Shown: positions 9,881 through 17,471 of the stretch, in pieces
How positions within the stretch are numbered: position 1 is the stretch's first letter
How the letters are laid out: every line of letters begins with the position of its first letter
Assembly (NCBI GenBank): GCA_902801485.1
Contig: CADCIP010000004.1
Location: 94,525-158,524, forward strand
From: an uncultured Bacteroidales bacterium
GTDB lineage: Bacteria; Bacteroidota; Bacteroidia; Bacteroidales; Bacteroidaceae
DNA: 64,000 nucleotides
Reading direction: 5' to 3'
The notes under the pieces: model-generated
What the model was told of the DNA's origin: nothing
What the model saw: only the letters and a program-made list of their open reading frames with translations
Database searches by the model: none
Translations under genes and position numbers: made by a program

Positions 9881-11566
9881 ATGCCCGGCATCCCTGCCGG
9901 CCACAAGTTTGCCCTTCGCGACATTGCCCAGGGCGAGGACGTCATTAAGTACGGATACCCCATTGGGCACGCCACCCGCGCCATCCGCAAAGGTGAGTTG
10001 GTGGACCACCATAACATCGCCACCAACCTAAGCGGCACCATTGATTATAAAAGCCTCACCCCTAACCCCTCTCCCGTGGGCGAGGGGAACTTTATAGATG
10101 AGGGAAACAATTCTCCCCTCCCTCTCGGGGGAGGGGCTGGGGTAGAGGCTTTTTTCCTCGGCTATGTGCGCCCCGACGGTCAGGTAGGTATTCGCAACGA
10201 CATCTGGGTCATCCCCACCGTCGGCTGCGTCAACGGCATCTGCCGCCAAATAGTTGAACAAGCCAAAGAACAGATCAACGAAAACGATAACGTCAACGTC
10301 AACGATAACGAAAACGATAACGAAAACGAAAACGATAACGTCAACGATAACGAAAACGATAACGAAAACGACTCTAAACTCTCAACTCTAAACTCTAAGC
10401 TCTCCACTCTAAACTCTCAACTCTCCACTCTCAACTCTAAACTGACTCTAAACTCTCAACTCTCCACTCTCAACTATTTCCCTCACAACTACGGCTGCTC
10501 CCAGCTCGGCGATGATCATGAGAATACCCGCAAGATACTGCGCGATATGATCCTGCACCCCAACGCAGGCGGCGTGCTGGTCGTTGGCTTAGGTTGCGAG
10601 AACAATCAGCCCAAGGAGTTCGAGAAGATGCTGGGCGACTACGACCGCCAGCGCATCCGCTTCATGGTTTGTCAGGAGGTAGAGGGCGACGAGGTAGAAG
10701 TTGGTGTACGTATCGTCAAGGAACTTTACGCTCAGGCACAGACCTACGAGCGTGTTCCCGTACCCGTCAGCAAACTGCGTGTAGGCCTCAAGTGCGGCGG
10801 TTCCGACGGATTCTCGGGCATCACCGCCAATCCCCTTCTGGGAGCCTTCACCGACTGGCTCTGCAAGGAGCAGGGCGGCACAGCCATCCTTACCGAGGTA
10901 CCCGAGATGTTTGGTGCTGAGACCATCCTCATGCGCCGTGCCGTCTCGGAAGAAGTACTCCAACAGACCAAGGATCTTATCAACAACTTCAAGGAATATT
11001 TCCTCTCTCACGGACAACCCGTAGGCGAGAACCCCTCGCCCGGCAACAAAGCCGGAGGTATCTCCACCCTCGAAGAGAAAGCCCTCGGCTGCACCCAGAA
11101 AGCCGGCACCGCCCCCGTTTGTGGTGTCTTAGAGTACGGCGACAGGTTAGACTCAGCTCCCTCCCACAAAGTTCCCCTCTCCCTCACAGAGTTCCCCTCT
11201 CCTCGGAGAGGGGTTAGGGGTGAGGCTGGCCTCCATTTATTATCCGCTCCCGGCAACGACCTCGTTGCCAGCACCGCCTTGGCTGCTGCCGGCTGTCAGC
11301 TGGTACTCTTCACCACCGGAAGGGGAACACCCTTCTCCACCTTTGTACCCACGCTGAAGGTCAGCACCAATAGCGATTTGGCCCGTCGCAAGCCCCAGTG
11401 GATAGACTTCGATGCCGGAGTCTTATTGGATGGCACAAGCATGGAAGAGCTACTCCAACGCTTCATCGCCTACATCATAGATGTCGCCTCCGGCAAGGAG
11501 CGCACCACAGCCGAAGTACACGGCAATGCCGAATTCGCCATCTTCAAAAACGGCGTAACACTATAA
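9881..11566 (+). CDS. uxaA: Altronate dehydratase with repeat-derived insertions
   Basis: Dehydrates D-altronate to 2-keto-3-deoxy-D-gluconate. Conserved parts are an N-terminal SAF-type domain (IPAGHKFALRDIAQGE), GYVRPDGQVGIRN, PHNYGCSQLGDDHENTR, VGLGCENN, CGGSDGFSGITANP and LLSAPGNDLVASTALAAAG. Three stretches do not belong to the family: residues about 58-90 (palindromic element), 133-198 (two tandem-word repeats) and about 425-449 (palindromic element), all in frame. The codons just before the ATG read LVALQE, which continues the family sequence, but a stop 24 bp upstream lies in a repeat; about 15 N-terminal residues seem lost. It may be a working enzyme with extra loops or a decaying gene kept open by chance. 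Confidence 0.85.
   Translation: MPGIPAGHKFALRDIAQGEDVIKYGYPIGHATRAIRKGELVDHHNIATNLSGTIDYKSLTPNPSPVGEGNFIDEGNNSPLPLGGGAGVEAFFLGYVRPDGQVGIRNDIWVIPTVGCVNGICRQIVEQAKEQINENDNVNVNDNENDNENENDNVNDNENDNENDSKLSTLNSKLSTLNSQLSTLNSKLTLNSQLSTLNYFPHNYGCSQLGDDHENTRKILRDMILHPNAGGVLVVGLGCENNQPKEFEKMLGDYDRQRIRFMVCQEVEGDEVEVGVRIVKELYAQAQTYERVPVPVSKLRVGLKCGGSDGFSGITANPLLGAFTDWLCKEQGGTAILTEVPEMFGAETILMRRAVSEEVLQQTKDLINNFKEYFLSHGQPVGENPSPGNKAGGISTLEEKALGCTQKAGTAPVCGVLEYGDRLDSAPSHKVPLSLTEFPSPRRGVRGEAGLHLLSAPGNDLVASTALAAAGCQLVLFTTGRGTPFSTFVPTLKVSTNSDLARRKPQWIDFDAGVLLDGTSMEELLQRFIAYIIDVASGKERTTAEVHGNAEFAIFKNGVTL
10052..10150. repeat. Palindromic element in frame in uxaA (copy 1)
   Basis: A 99-bp element with inverted ends AGCCTCACCCCTAACCCC and the complementary form ending AGAGGCT, plus internal dyads CCCTCTC/GGGGGAGGG. 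Read in frame it gives SLTPNPSPVGEG..., between the SAF domain and GYVRPDGQVGIRN. Confidence 0.9.
10277..10474. repeat. Two tandem-word repeats in frame in uxaA
   Basis: 10277-10370 is a run of AACGAT, AACGTC and AACGAA hexamers (Asn-Asp-Asn-Val-type peptide). 10371-10474 is a run of CTCTAAACT, CTCAACT and CTCCACT words (Lys-Leu-Ser-Thr-Leu-Asn-type peptide). Together they add 66 codons before the conserved PHNYGCSQLG motif. The same two families, in the same order along the coding strand, are in the tail of the gene at 50219-55486. Confidence 0.92.
11153..11227. repeat. Palindromic element in frame in uxaA (copy 2)
   Basis: Contains the dyad CCCCTCTCCTCGGAGAGGGG and the right end TTAGGGGTGAGGCT of the family; the left end is degenerate. 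It adds about 26 residues between EYGDRL and GLHLLSAPGND. Confidence 0.85.
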
Positions 11567-11923
11567 GAGGGTAAAAGACGTGCAAGAACGCACAAAAGTG
11601 TGCGATTATGCACAAAATGCAGGTAATTGCCGAGGGGAAACACTTTTTCTGAAGTGAAAGTTTGGGGGAAGTGTTTGTTTTGTCATATATTTGCTTCCGG
11701 AAAGGTGAAATATTTAAGTTTCTGGAGTTGTTTCTGGAGTTAAAGGAGTTAGAGGAGTTACCGGGCTTTCGCCCTCCGAAGTTACCGCTTCGCTCCGACG
11801 TTACTTAAGACTTCTTGTCTGCATGTGTATAACTATCGTCCAGCCAGCATGCTGGCTTAACTTCCCCTATAACTTCCATTTTAACTTCCAATTTAACTTC
11901 CGGAAAGGTAAAAACATATTGGT
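11567..11923. other. Intergenic region between uxaA and the response regulator
   Basis: 357 bp without a gene. It holds a small stem-loop (CGCACA-AAAG-TGTGCG, 11589-11604, no T-run), the promoter at 11661-11693, and from about 11718 onward GGAGTTAAA-type and TTAACTTCC-type word repeats, including hairpin-forming text around 11757-11775. Confidence 0.7.
11661..11693 (+). promoter_or_regulatory. Bacteroidetes-type promoter for the two-component genes
   Basis: TTTG at 11661-11664, 21-bp spacer, TATATTTG at 11686-11693. It would give a leader of about 225 bases that contains the GTTAAA/TAACTTCC repeats. Confidence 0.6.
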
Positions 11924-13276
11924 ATGGAAGTAAAGAAGAATGGGAAAATACTTGTCATCGACGATAACGAAGATGTCCTTTTTGCGCTGAACCTTTTACT
12001 GAAGCCATTAGTAGAAGACATCCGCGTGGCGAAGAATCCCGAACAGATTGACAGGTTCTATGATCTGCTGCATCCCGATGTGGTGCTGCTGGATATGAAT
12101 TTCACACGCGATGCCATCAGCGGAGAGGAGGGCTTCGAGTGGTTGGAGCACATCTTGCACCGCGATGCACAGGCTGTCGTCATCCTCATGACTGCCTACG
12201 CCGATGCTGATAAAGCAGTACGGGCTTTGAAGAGCGGTGCCACAGACTTCATCACCAAGCCCTGGGATAACTCCAAGCTTCTGGCGACACTCTTTGCAGG
12301 GGTAGAACTGAGCCAAGAACGGCATAAGAACCGTCTGCTGGAACAGCGCATGGAGGTAGCAGCCGCTACAGAAGCTCCCACCCTCATAGGCGAGAGTCCC
12401 GTTATGCAACGTGTCATGCAGACGGTAGAACAAGTGGCACCGACGGATGCCAATGTGCTGATTCTCGGCGAGAACGGAACAGGAAAGGATGTCATAGCCC
12501 GACAGCTTTGCGCCCTTTCCCACCGTGCTGCAAAGCCTTTTGTCAGCATCGACTTAGGCAGCGTGCCTGAACAGCTCTTCGAGAGTGAACTTTTCGGTTA
12601 CGAGAAGGGTGCGTTCACCGATGCCCGTAAGGCGAAGGCAGGTCGCATGGAAACTGCCAGCGGAGGCACACTCTTCCTTGACGAGATAGGCAACCTTCCC
12701 CTACCCTTGCAAGCAAAATTGCTGGCAGCATTGGAGCGTCGGGAAATCTCGCGCATCGGCAGCACGCAGGTTACACCCATTGACGTGCGCCTGCTCTGCG
12801 CCACAAATGCAGACATCCATACCGAAGTGGCAGAAGGACGCTTTCGCGAAGACCTCCTCTACCGTATCAACACCATAGAGATTACCATACCGCCGCTGCG
12901 TGAGCGTGGCGAAGACATTATCCTGCTGGCCGAACACTTCCTGGCTACCTACGCACATAAATATAATAAGGTGGTGAAGGAACTCAACCGCGATGCGCGT
13001 CAACGGCTGCTGCGTCACACATGGCCGGGCAATGTGCGCGAACTGATGCATGCTGTCGAACGTGCTGTGCTCCTGGCAAAAGGGTCAAGTCTCTGTGCGC
13101 AGGACTTTGTACTGAAGGACTCCTCTCGCCGGACATCCCAGACACAGACGCTGAATCTGGAACGTTTGGAGCAGGAAGCCATCGAGCGTGCCATGAACAT
13201 TGCCGGGGGTAACGTCACGAAGGCTGCGGAACTCCTCGGCATCACACGCTTCGCATTATACAGAAAGTTGAAATAG
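11924..13276 (+). CDS. NtrC-family sigma-54-dependent response regulator
   Basis: Transcription activator of 450 residues: receiver domain (about 8-125) with the phospho-acceptor D57 and a TKPW switch region; AAA+ domain with Walker A GENGTGKD (182-189), a GAFTDA sigma-54 contact loop (229-234) and Walker B GGTLFLDEIG (248-257); C-terminal Fis-like helix-turn-helix (GGNVTKAAELLGITRFALYRKLK region). The Asp in place of Gly in GAFTGA is, as I recall, common in Bacteroidetes. It precedes its likely kinase by 63 bp. The near-consensus sigma-54 promoter at 14918-14932 and the dyad array at 14671-14752, both just past the kinase, are its obvious candidate targets. Confidence 0.95.
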   Translation: MEVKKNGKILVIDDNEDVLFALNLLLKPLVEDIRVAKNPEQIDRFYDLLHPDVVLLDMNFTRDAISGEEGFEWLEHILHRDAQAVVILMTAYADADKAVRALKSGATDFITKPWDNSKLLATLFAGVELSQERHKNRLLEQRMEVAAATEAPTLIGESPVMQRVMQTVEQVAPTDANVLILGENGTGKDVIARQLCALSHRAAKPFVSIDLGSVPEQLFESELFGYEKGAFTDARKAKAGRMETASGGTLFLDEIGNLPLPLQAKLLAALERREISRIGSTQVTPIDVRLLCATNADIHTEVAEGRFREDLLYRINTIEITIPPLRERGEDIILLAEHFLATYAHKYNKVVKELNRDARQRLLRHTWPGNVRELMHAVERAVLLAKGSSLCAQDFVLKDSSRRTSQTQTLNLERLEQEAIERAMNIAGGNVTKAAELLGITRFALYRKLK

Positions 13277-13316
13277 GACCCTCTCCCAGCCCCTCCCTTT
13301 AGGGCGGGGAGTAATT
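13276..13316. repeat. GC-rich palindromic repeat, regulator-kinase spacer
   Basis: A short copy (ACCCTCTCCCAGCCCCTCCC, then AGGGCGGGGAGT) of the GC-rich family between the regulator and kinase genes. Confidence 0.6.
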
Positions 13317-13339
13317 ACCTTTTATGAAATCATTCCGTT

Positions 13340-14632
13340 ATGAAGATGTTTTGGTTATATCTAATTGCTCTCGTGTTGGCCGCCCTCATCTGCGCTTTTT
13401 GCCTCCACGTTAGTCACTACTTTTCCGCTGTGACGATGGCGCTCGTCGTACTCGGCGTTGCCGTCAGCATCTACGGCCGCATCAGCCGCCTACGATACGC
13501 TTACCATGAAACGGAAAAGGAGAATCAGAAGTTGCATGTGAAGCTTGCAGAGGCAGAGCGACAGTTGCAGTACTTGCGACAGTTGACAGAGAATGTGGAT
13601 ACGGCTCTCTTTGTCTGCTCCACAGACGGACGCATCGACTGGATGAACCATGTGGCGACCCAATACTCCTCCCCCTCGGGGGAGGTTGGGAGGGGGCTTC
13701 TGCCTCCCCGTATCCTCTCGGCCATTGCCGAACATAAAGAGATGGTGGACGGCTGTGCGCTCTCTACGGTTCTGTTGCGAATCGACGGACAACGCAAACT
13801 TGTGGTAGCCCTGAAGGATGTATCTATGCTGATGCAGCGGCAGGAGATGGAGGCCTGGCAACAACTCATCCGCGTGCTTACCCACGAAATCATGAACTCC
13901 CTGACACCCATCATCTCCATCAGCGAGACATTGGCAGGTTCTCTCCCCCAAGGGGGAGGACAGGAGGGGGCTGCCGTCATCAACCGTCGTTGCCACTCCC
14001 TACTCGACTTTGTGGAGAGCTACCGACAACTGACGCGCATCAAGACACCCGAGAAAACGACCTTCCCCGTCTCCGAATTATTTGAACACCTAAAAGCGCT
14101 GTTCAGCCTCACCCCCAGCCCCTCTCCGGGGAGAGGGGAGAAAAATACCCCGCAATTAACGTTTTCCCCTCTCCCTGGAGAGGGGTTAGAGGTGAGGCTG
14201 TTGGCCGACCGCGCTCAAATAGAGCAAGTCCTCATCAACCTCATCAAGAATGCCTACGAAAGCGACGCCACAGAGGTTGAACTCTCAGCACAACAACTCC
14301 CCTCTCCCCGGAGCGACTGGGGTTTTAGAGGAGCCACTGAATGTGGCTCCGGCCCCACAAAGGGGAGCGAATTACCATTCGCGACGGGGTTCAGGGGCGG
14401 GGGTGAGGCTGTCGGGAGAGGGTCTGCTGGGGTTACTCTTCTGGTCCGCGACAACGGATGTGGTATGCCAGCCGACGTACTGGAACATGCCTTTATCCCC
14501 TTCTACACCACCAAACCCACTGGTACTGGCATCGGTCTTAGCCTCTGTCGGCAGATTATCCTCAAACATGGCGGCACCATCCATATCGAAAGCGAGGAGA
14601 AAAAGGGTACTACGATAGAAATAAAGATATGA
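13340..14632 (+). CDS. Membrane sensor histidine kinase with several palindromic insertions
   Basis: Inner-membrane kinase of 430 residues: two N-terminal membrane helices (about 5-27 and 29-46), a coiled coil (55-85), a PAS-like region (88-170), the HisKA motif LTHEIMN with phospho-acceptor H182, and an ATPase domain with N-box NLIKNAYES, DNGCGMP and TGIGLSL. It probably phosphorylates the regulator encoded just upstream. Four in-frame segments look repeat-derived: about residues 110-120, 201-212, 256-287 and 320-363. They avoid the catalytic motifs and fall in linkers. The kinase has almost no periplasmic domain, so it may sense a membrane state. Confidence 0.93.
   Translation: MKMFWLYLIALVLAALICAFCLHVSHYFSAVTMALVVLGVAVSIYGRISRLRYAYHETEKENQKLHVKLAEAERQLQYLRQLTENVDTALFVCSTDGRIDWMNHVATQYSSPSGEVGRGLLPPRILSAIAEHKEMVDGCALSTVLLRIDGQRKLVVALKDVSMLMQRQEMEAWQQLIRVLTHEIMNSLTPIISISETLAGSLPQGGGQEGAAVINRRCHSLLDFVESYRQLTRIKTPEKTTFPVSELFEHLKALFSLTPSPSPGRGEKNTPQLTFSPLPGEGLEVRLLADRAQIEQVLINLIKNAYESDATEVELSAQQLPSPRSDWGFRGATECGSGPTKGSELPFATGFRGGGEAVGRGSAGVTLLVRDNGCGMPADVLEHAFIPFYTTKPTGTGIGLSLCRQIILKHGGTIHIESEEKKGTTIEIKI
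13667..13698. repeat. Palindromic repeat in kinase gene (copy 1)
   Basis: Short form CTCCCCCTCGGGGGAGG followed by GGGAGGGGGCT, close to the right half of the element at 479-568. Read in frame as SSPSGEVGRGLLP. Confidence 0.8.
13941..13972. repeat. Palindromic repeat in kinase gene (copy 2)
   Basis: CTCCCCCAAGGGGGAG dyad followed by CAGGAGGGGGCT, in frame just after the HisKA helix (SLPQGGGQEGAA). Confidence 0.8.
14105..14199. repeat. Palindromic element in kinase gene (copy 3, full length)
   Basis: A 95-bp element with both ends complete: AGCCTCACCCCCAGCCCC on the left and its inverse ending GGTGAGGCT on the right, with two inner dyads CTCTCCGGGGAGAG and CTCTCCCTGGAGAG. Read as SLTPSPSPGRGEK..., between the dimerisation and ATPase domains. 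Confidence 0.92.
14297..14428. repeat. Composite palindromic insertion in kinase gene (copy 4)
   Basis: Begins CTCCCCTCTCCCCGGAG and ends GGGGGTGAGGCT, but carries extra inner dyads (GAGCCACTGAATGTGGCTC and CGAATTACCATTCG). It adds about 44 residues just before the LLVRDNGCGMP motif, so it looks like a nested or chimeric element. Confidence 0.8.
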
Positions 14633-14670
14633 TCAATGATATAAAACTATTTTATCCTGCATATAAAACT

Positions 14671-14752
14671 ATTTTCAAGCTTTGAAAATTTATAACCAAG
14701 CCTTGAAAATAAATAACCAAGTCTTGAAAATATATTTTCACGCCTTGAAAAT
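14671..14752. promoter_or_regulatory. Array of four 21-bp-spaced dyads, candidate upstream activator sites
   Basis: Four copies of a 19-bp dyad close to ATTTTCAAGNCTTGAAAAT, centred at 14680, 14701, 14722 and 14743, i.e. exactly 21 bp apart (two helical turns). Copies 1 and 4 have both arms; copies 2 and 3 have the left arm ATAACCA. They end about 165 bp upstream of the -24 element, a usual distance for NtrC-type activators. Binding by the regulator at 11924-13276 is inferred. Confidence 0.7.
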
Positions 14753-14917
14753 AATTTTAGACAAAGAAAAAAGATGTTTTTTCACGACTTAAAAAGAAAA
14801 ATGCACAACGTATTGATACCTTTTCCTGTGCACTTCCGCACAATGATGAGCGATGACGCACACAAACCCACAAGAACAGATTTCTTTAATTCACTAAGAA
14901 TCAGCCATTTACCATTT

Positions 14918-14932
14918 TGGCACGGTTCTTGC
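14918..14932 (+). promoter_or_regulatory. Sigma-54 (-24/-12) promoter
   Basis: TTGGCACGGTTCTTGCT (14917-14933) matches the -24/-12 consensus almost perfectly, with GG at 14919-14920 and GC at 14931-14932, 10 bp between them. Transcription would start near 14944, about 25 bp before the permease ATG. It follows an NtrC-type regulator gene. Confidence 0.88.
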
Positions 14933-14968
14933 TATATATAAGGTAAAGTAAGCTCATAAATTCACAAC

Positions 14969-17413
14969 ATGAAACAAGCATTTCGAATTATTTCCCGCAT
15001 GAAGGGCTACACAGCCCTTTCGCTCCTGGGCCTTATCATCTCCCTCAGCGGAACTATCATCATCGCCCGCTACCTCTATCAGGAATGGACCATCGACCAT
15101 TGGATGCCGGACTACGACAGGACGTTCATCTTGTGCCAACGCTACGTCAATGGCATTTTGGCGGATGAGCCAACGCCTGGTTTGGCTTGGAATCCCAACA
15201 ATACAAAGGGCTTCGTGTCGCCTACTTTGGGGCAGAGCGACGTGGAAGCCTTCTCAGATGTTCATCTGCTGCAGAATGGCTCCTACATCATATTGGATAA
15301 TGACGAGACCATAACCGCCTCCACTATCAGCGTTGACAGCAGTTTCGTTGATGTCTTTCCACTACAGGCTATGGAGGGCACATTGGTGCTGCGTACAGAG
15401 GGGCAGGCCATCGTGAGCGATGACTTCGCTCGTCGCCACTTCCCGGGCGAGAGTGCTGTGGGGAAGACCATGAAAATGGGCGACGAGAACATATTGCATA
15501 CCATTGTGGGCGTGTTCCGTCGGCCATCGGGCAAGAGCACAATCCACTTCGATGTTGCCAACTATGCACGTAGGGACTGGTGGGTTGGCAATGCCCTTAA
15601 CTTTACGATGATAAAGCTGGCGAAGGGCGCGAGCATGGAGGCATATAACGAGCGGCAGCCCAGGAATTCATGGGGAAGCCCGAATCCTGAGTTCTATTTT
15701 ATGCTTGTACCCTATACGGGAAACTTGAGAAGGCTGGTTGAGAGATATGGACAGGAATTCCGAACCATTCCTTCGCTGAGTCCGTGTAGCAGTCTGCAGT
15801 ACCTGTGGATGCTATTCGGTGTGGCAGTTCTGCTCTTCCTCGTCGGCATCTTCAACTTCCTGAACTTGTATGCTGTGATGCGCAGCCACCGCAGCCACGA
15901 GCTGGAGGTGCGCCGCATCTTCGGAGCCTCGCGTTGGGACATCTTCTGTCAGCTCTATGCCGAGACGTTCCTGCTCGCTTTGCTCACGATGATAGGCGTA
16001 TGGACCGTCGTGGAGCTTATGGAGCCGCTGCTCACCACCTATTATAATATAGAGGTCTTGCCGCAACGGACGTTCGACGTGGGGCTGACTGTAGCGATAG
16101 TCTTTGGATTGCCCTTTATATCCAGCCTCACCCCCAACCCCTCTCCGAGGAGAGGGGAGTCTCTCGCGACAGGAAGCCCCTCTCCTCGGAGAGGGGTTGG
16201 GGTGAGGCTCGAGGGGCTGGGGGTTGGCTTCCAATACTTCATCTCCATCACCCTCATCACCGTCAGCATCTACATGATGCGTCAGCTGCACCTGATGATG
16301 GAAGGCGACCCAGGCTACAGGACGGAGGGCATCCTCCACATCGTCCCCAAGCCCAGGGAAGACTACAACCGCATCAGGAAGGATGACAACGGGAATAGAT
16401 ACATCGTCGATAACAGCAGCGGAGAAAAGGCTATGGCTGTCTTGAAGAAGCTGAGGGAATGCCCCTACATCCAAAGCATCATCAAGGACCCTGACATGAT
16501 AAGTGCCGGTGAACTGATGGAAATAGAGGGGCATAAGCTGGTATGCAAGGAAATGTGCCACAAAACGATGGAGATGTTCGGGCTGGAATTGCTGGAAGGA
16601 AGAGAATTAAACGACACGCTGGATGACTACTCGTACAACTGCCTGCTCAATGAAACAGCAGTTCGACGCTTGGGACTGAAGGACTGGCGAAGCGCGAAGG
16701 TGCAGCTACCGGAACGATGGTGGACGTCAGCCAATGAGGATTGCTCAGAGAATCCGCCCTACAACGTAGTGGGCATCGTGAAAGACTTCCATCCCGGTCG
16801 CCTCTCAGAGCCACAACCTCCCATCATCTTCTTCCCAACCCTGAACTGGGACAGTCAGACGATGGACTTCCTGCCCGATGACTTGCTACTGAGCATTGCT
16901 CCGGGCAACGAGGAGGATGCAATAAAGTACCTGAAGCAGATGAACAAGGAGGTATGGGGAACAGAAGACCTGGAATACCAATGGCTCTCCGACCAAAAGG
17001 ATGAACTCTACCGCGAGGACCGTCGCACAGCCCGTATCTTCTTCACCTTCTCGTTCCTGGCGATTGCCGTCACTTGTCTGGGCGTGCTGGGCCTGATGAT
17101 GTTCGATGTGCGCCGCCGCTACCGCGAGATAGCACTCCGTAAGGTCAATGGCGCCACGTTCCTCGACATTGCCTTGCTGCTCTCACGCCGCTACCTTATT
17201 ATATTGGCTGTAGCTGCCGCTGTCAGCATCCCCGTCTCACTCATCGGCCTGCATCAGCTGATAACGCGCTACTATACCATCCATGCCACCATCGCCTGGT
17301 GGATTCCCCTCGTGAGCATCGCCATCGTCCTGCTGCTTTGCGCCCTGACGCTCTGGCAACAAGTATGGAAGGCAACAAGAATAAAACCATATGAAGTATT
17401 AAAGGAAAACTAA
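14969..17413 (+). CDS. ABC transporter permease, FtsX/MacB-like (first copy, with insertion)
   Basis: Inner-membrane protein of 814 residues in the MacB/FtsX style: an N-terminal helix (about 15-37), a large periplasmic domain, helices near 275-300, 325-345 and 365-380, a second periplasmic part, and three C-terminal helices with the FtsX core (FDVRRRYREIALRKVNGA). The first 48 codons and about the last 130 are nearly identical to the next gene, while the middle is diverged. Between LPFIS and FQYFISITLIT sits a palindromic insertion (about residues 386-418) that the next gene lacks. With the ATPase, TolC-like and HlyD-like genes downstream it should form an envelope efflux or export complex. 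Controlled by the sigma-54 promoter just upstream. Confidence 0.9.
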   Translation: MKQAFRIISRMKGYTALSLLGLIISLSGTIIIARYLYQEWTIDHWMPDYDRTFILCQRYVNGILADEPTPGLAWNPNNTKGFVSPTLGQSDVEAFSDVHLLQNGSYIILDNDETITASTISVDSSFVDVFPLQAMEGTLVLRTEGQAIVSDDFARRHFPGESAVGKTMKMGDENILHTIVGVFRRPSGKSTIHFDVANYARRDWWVGNALNFTMIKLAKGASMEAYNERQPRNSWGSPNPEFYFMLVPYTGNLRRLVERYGQEFRTIPSLSPCSSLQYLWMLFGVAVLLFLVGIFNFLNLYAVMRSHRSHELEVRRIFGASRWDIFCQLYAETFLLALLTMIGVWTVVELMEPLLTTYYNIEVLPQRTFDVGLTVAIVFGLPFISSLTPNPSPRRGESLATGSPSPRRGVGVRLEGLGVGFQYFISITLITVSIYMMRQLHLMMEGDPGYRTEGILHIVPKPREDYNRIRKDDNGNRYIVDNSSGEKAMAVLKKLRECPYIQSIIKDPDMISAGELMEIEGHKLVCKEMCHKTMEMFGLELLEGRELNDTLDDYSYNCLLNETAVRRLGLKDWRSAKVQLPERWWTSANEDCSENPPYNVVGIVKDFHPGRLSEPQPPIIFFPTLNWDSQTMDFLPDDLLLSIAPGNEEDAIKYLKQMNKEVWGTEDLEYQWLSDQKDELYREDRRTARIFFTFSFLAIAVTCLGVLGLMMFDVRRRYREIALRKVNGATFLDIALLLSRRYLIILAVAAAVSIPVSLIGLHQLITRYYTIHATIAWWIPLVSIAIVLLLCALTLWQQVWKATRIKPYEVLKEN
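16124..16209. repeat. Palindromic element in frame in the first permease
   Basis: An 86-bp element, AGCCTCACCCCCAACCCC to GGGGTGAGGCT, with inner dyads CCTCTCCGAGGAGAGG and CCTCTCCTCGGAGAGG. Read as SLTPNPSPRRGES.... The paralogous gene at 17472 has unrelated sequence of about 15 residues at this place. Confidence 0.92.
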
Positions 17414-17450
17414 AGCCTCACCCCCGACCCCTCTCCGAGGAGAGGGGAGT
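17414..17450. repeat. Palindromic half-element between the two permease genes
   Basis: AGCCTCACCCCCGACCCC followed by CTCTCCGAGGAGAGGGGAGT: the left half of the family, starting right at the stop codon of the first permease gene. Confidence 0.85.
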
Positions 17451-17471
17451 CAACTTGTCAACTAAAACAAC

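Larger units (their letters stand above)
14633..14968. other. Regulatory region upstream of the permease operon
   Basis: 336 bp without a gene. It holds two copies of ATAAAACTATTTT 21 bp apart (14641 and 14662), four 19-bp dyads spaced 21 bp (14671-14752), a GC-richer stretch with GTGCACTTCCGCAC-like text (about 14830-14845) and a sigma-54 promoter (14918-14932) close to the first permease start. Confidence 0.85.

Noticed and set aside
11589-11604. Terminator after uxaA
   Set aside because: The CGCACA/TGTGCG stem has no T-run on either side; it is only noted as a stem-loop.
13340-14632. Histidine kinase as a pseudogene because of the repeats
   Set aside because: All motifs (H182, N-box, G1 and G2) are intact and the frame is open through every insertion.
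14671-14752. The 21-bp periodic repeats as a CRISPR array
   Set aside because: The units are 19-bp dyads with 2-bp gaps, so there are no spacers, and no cas genes are present.
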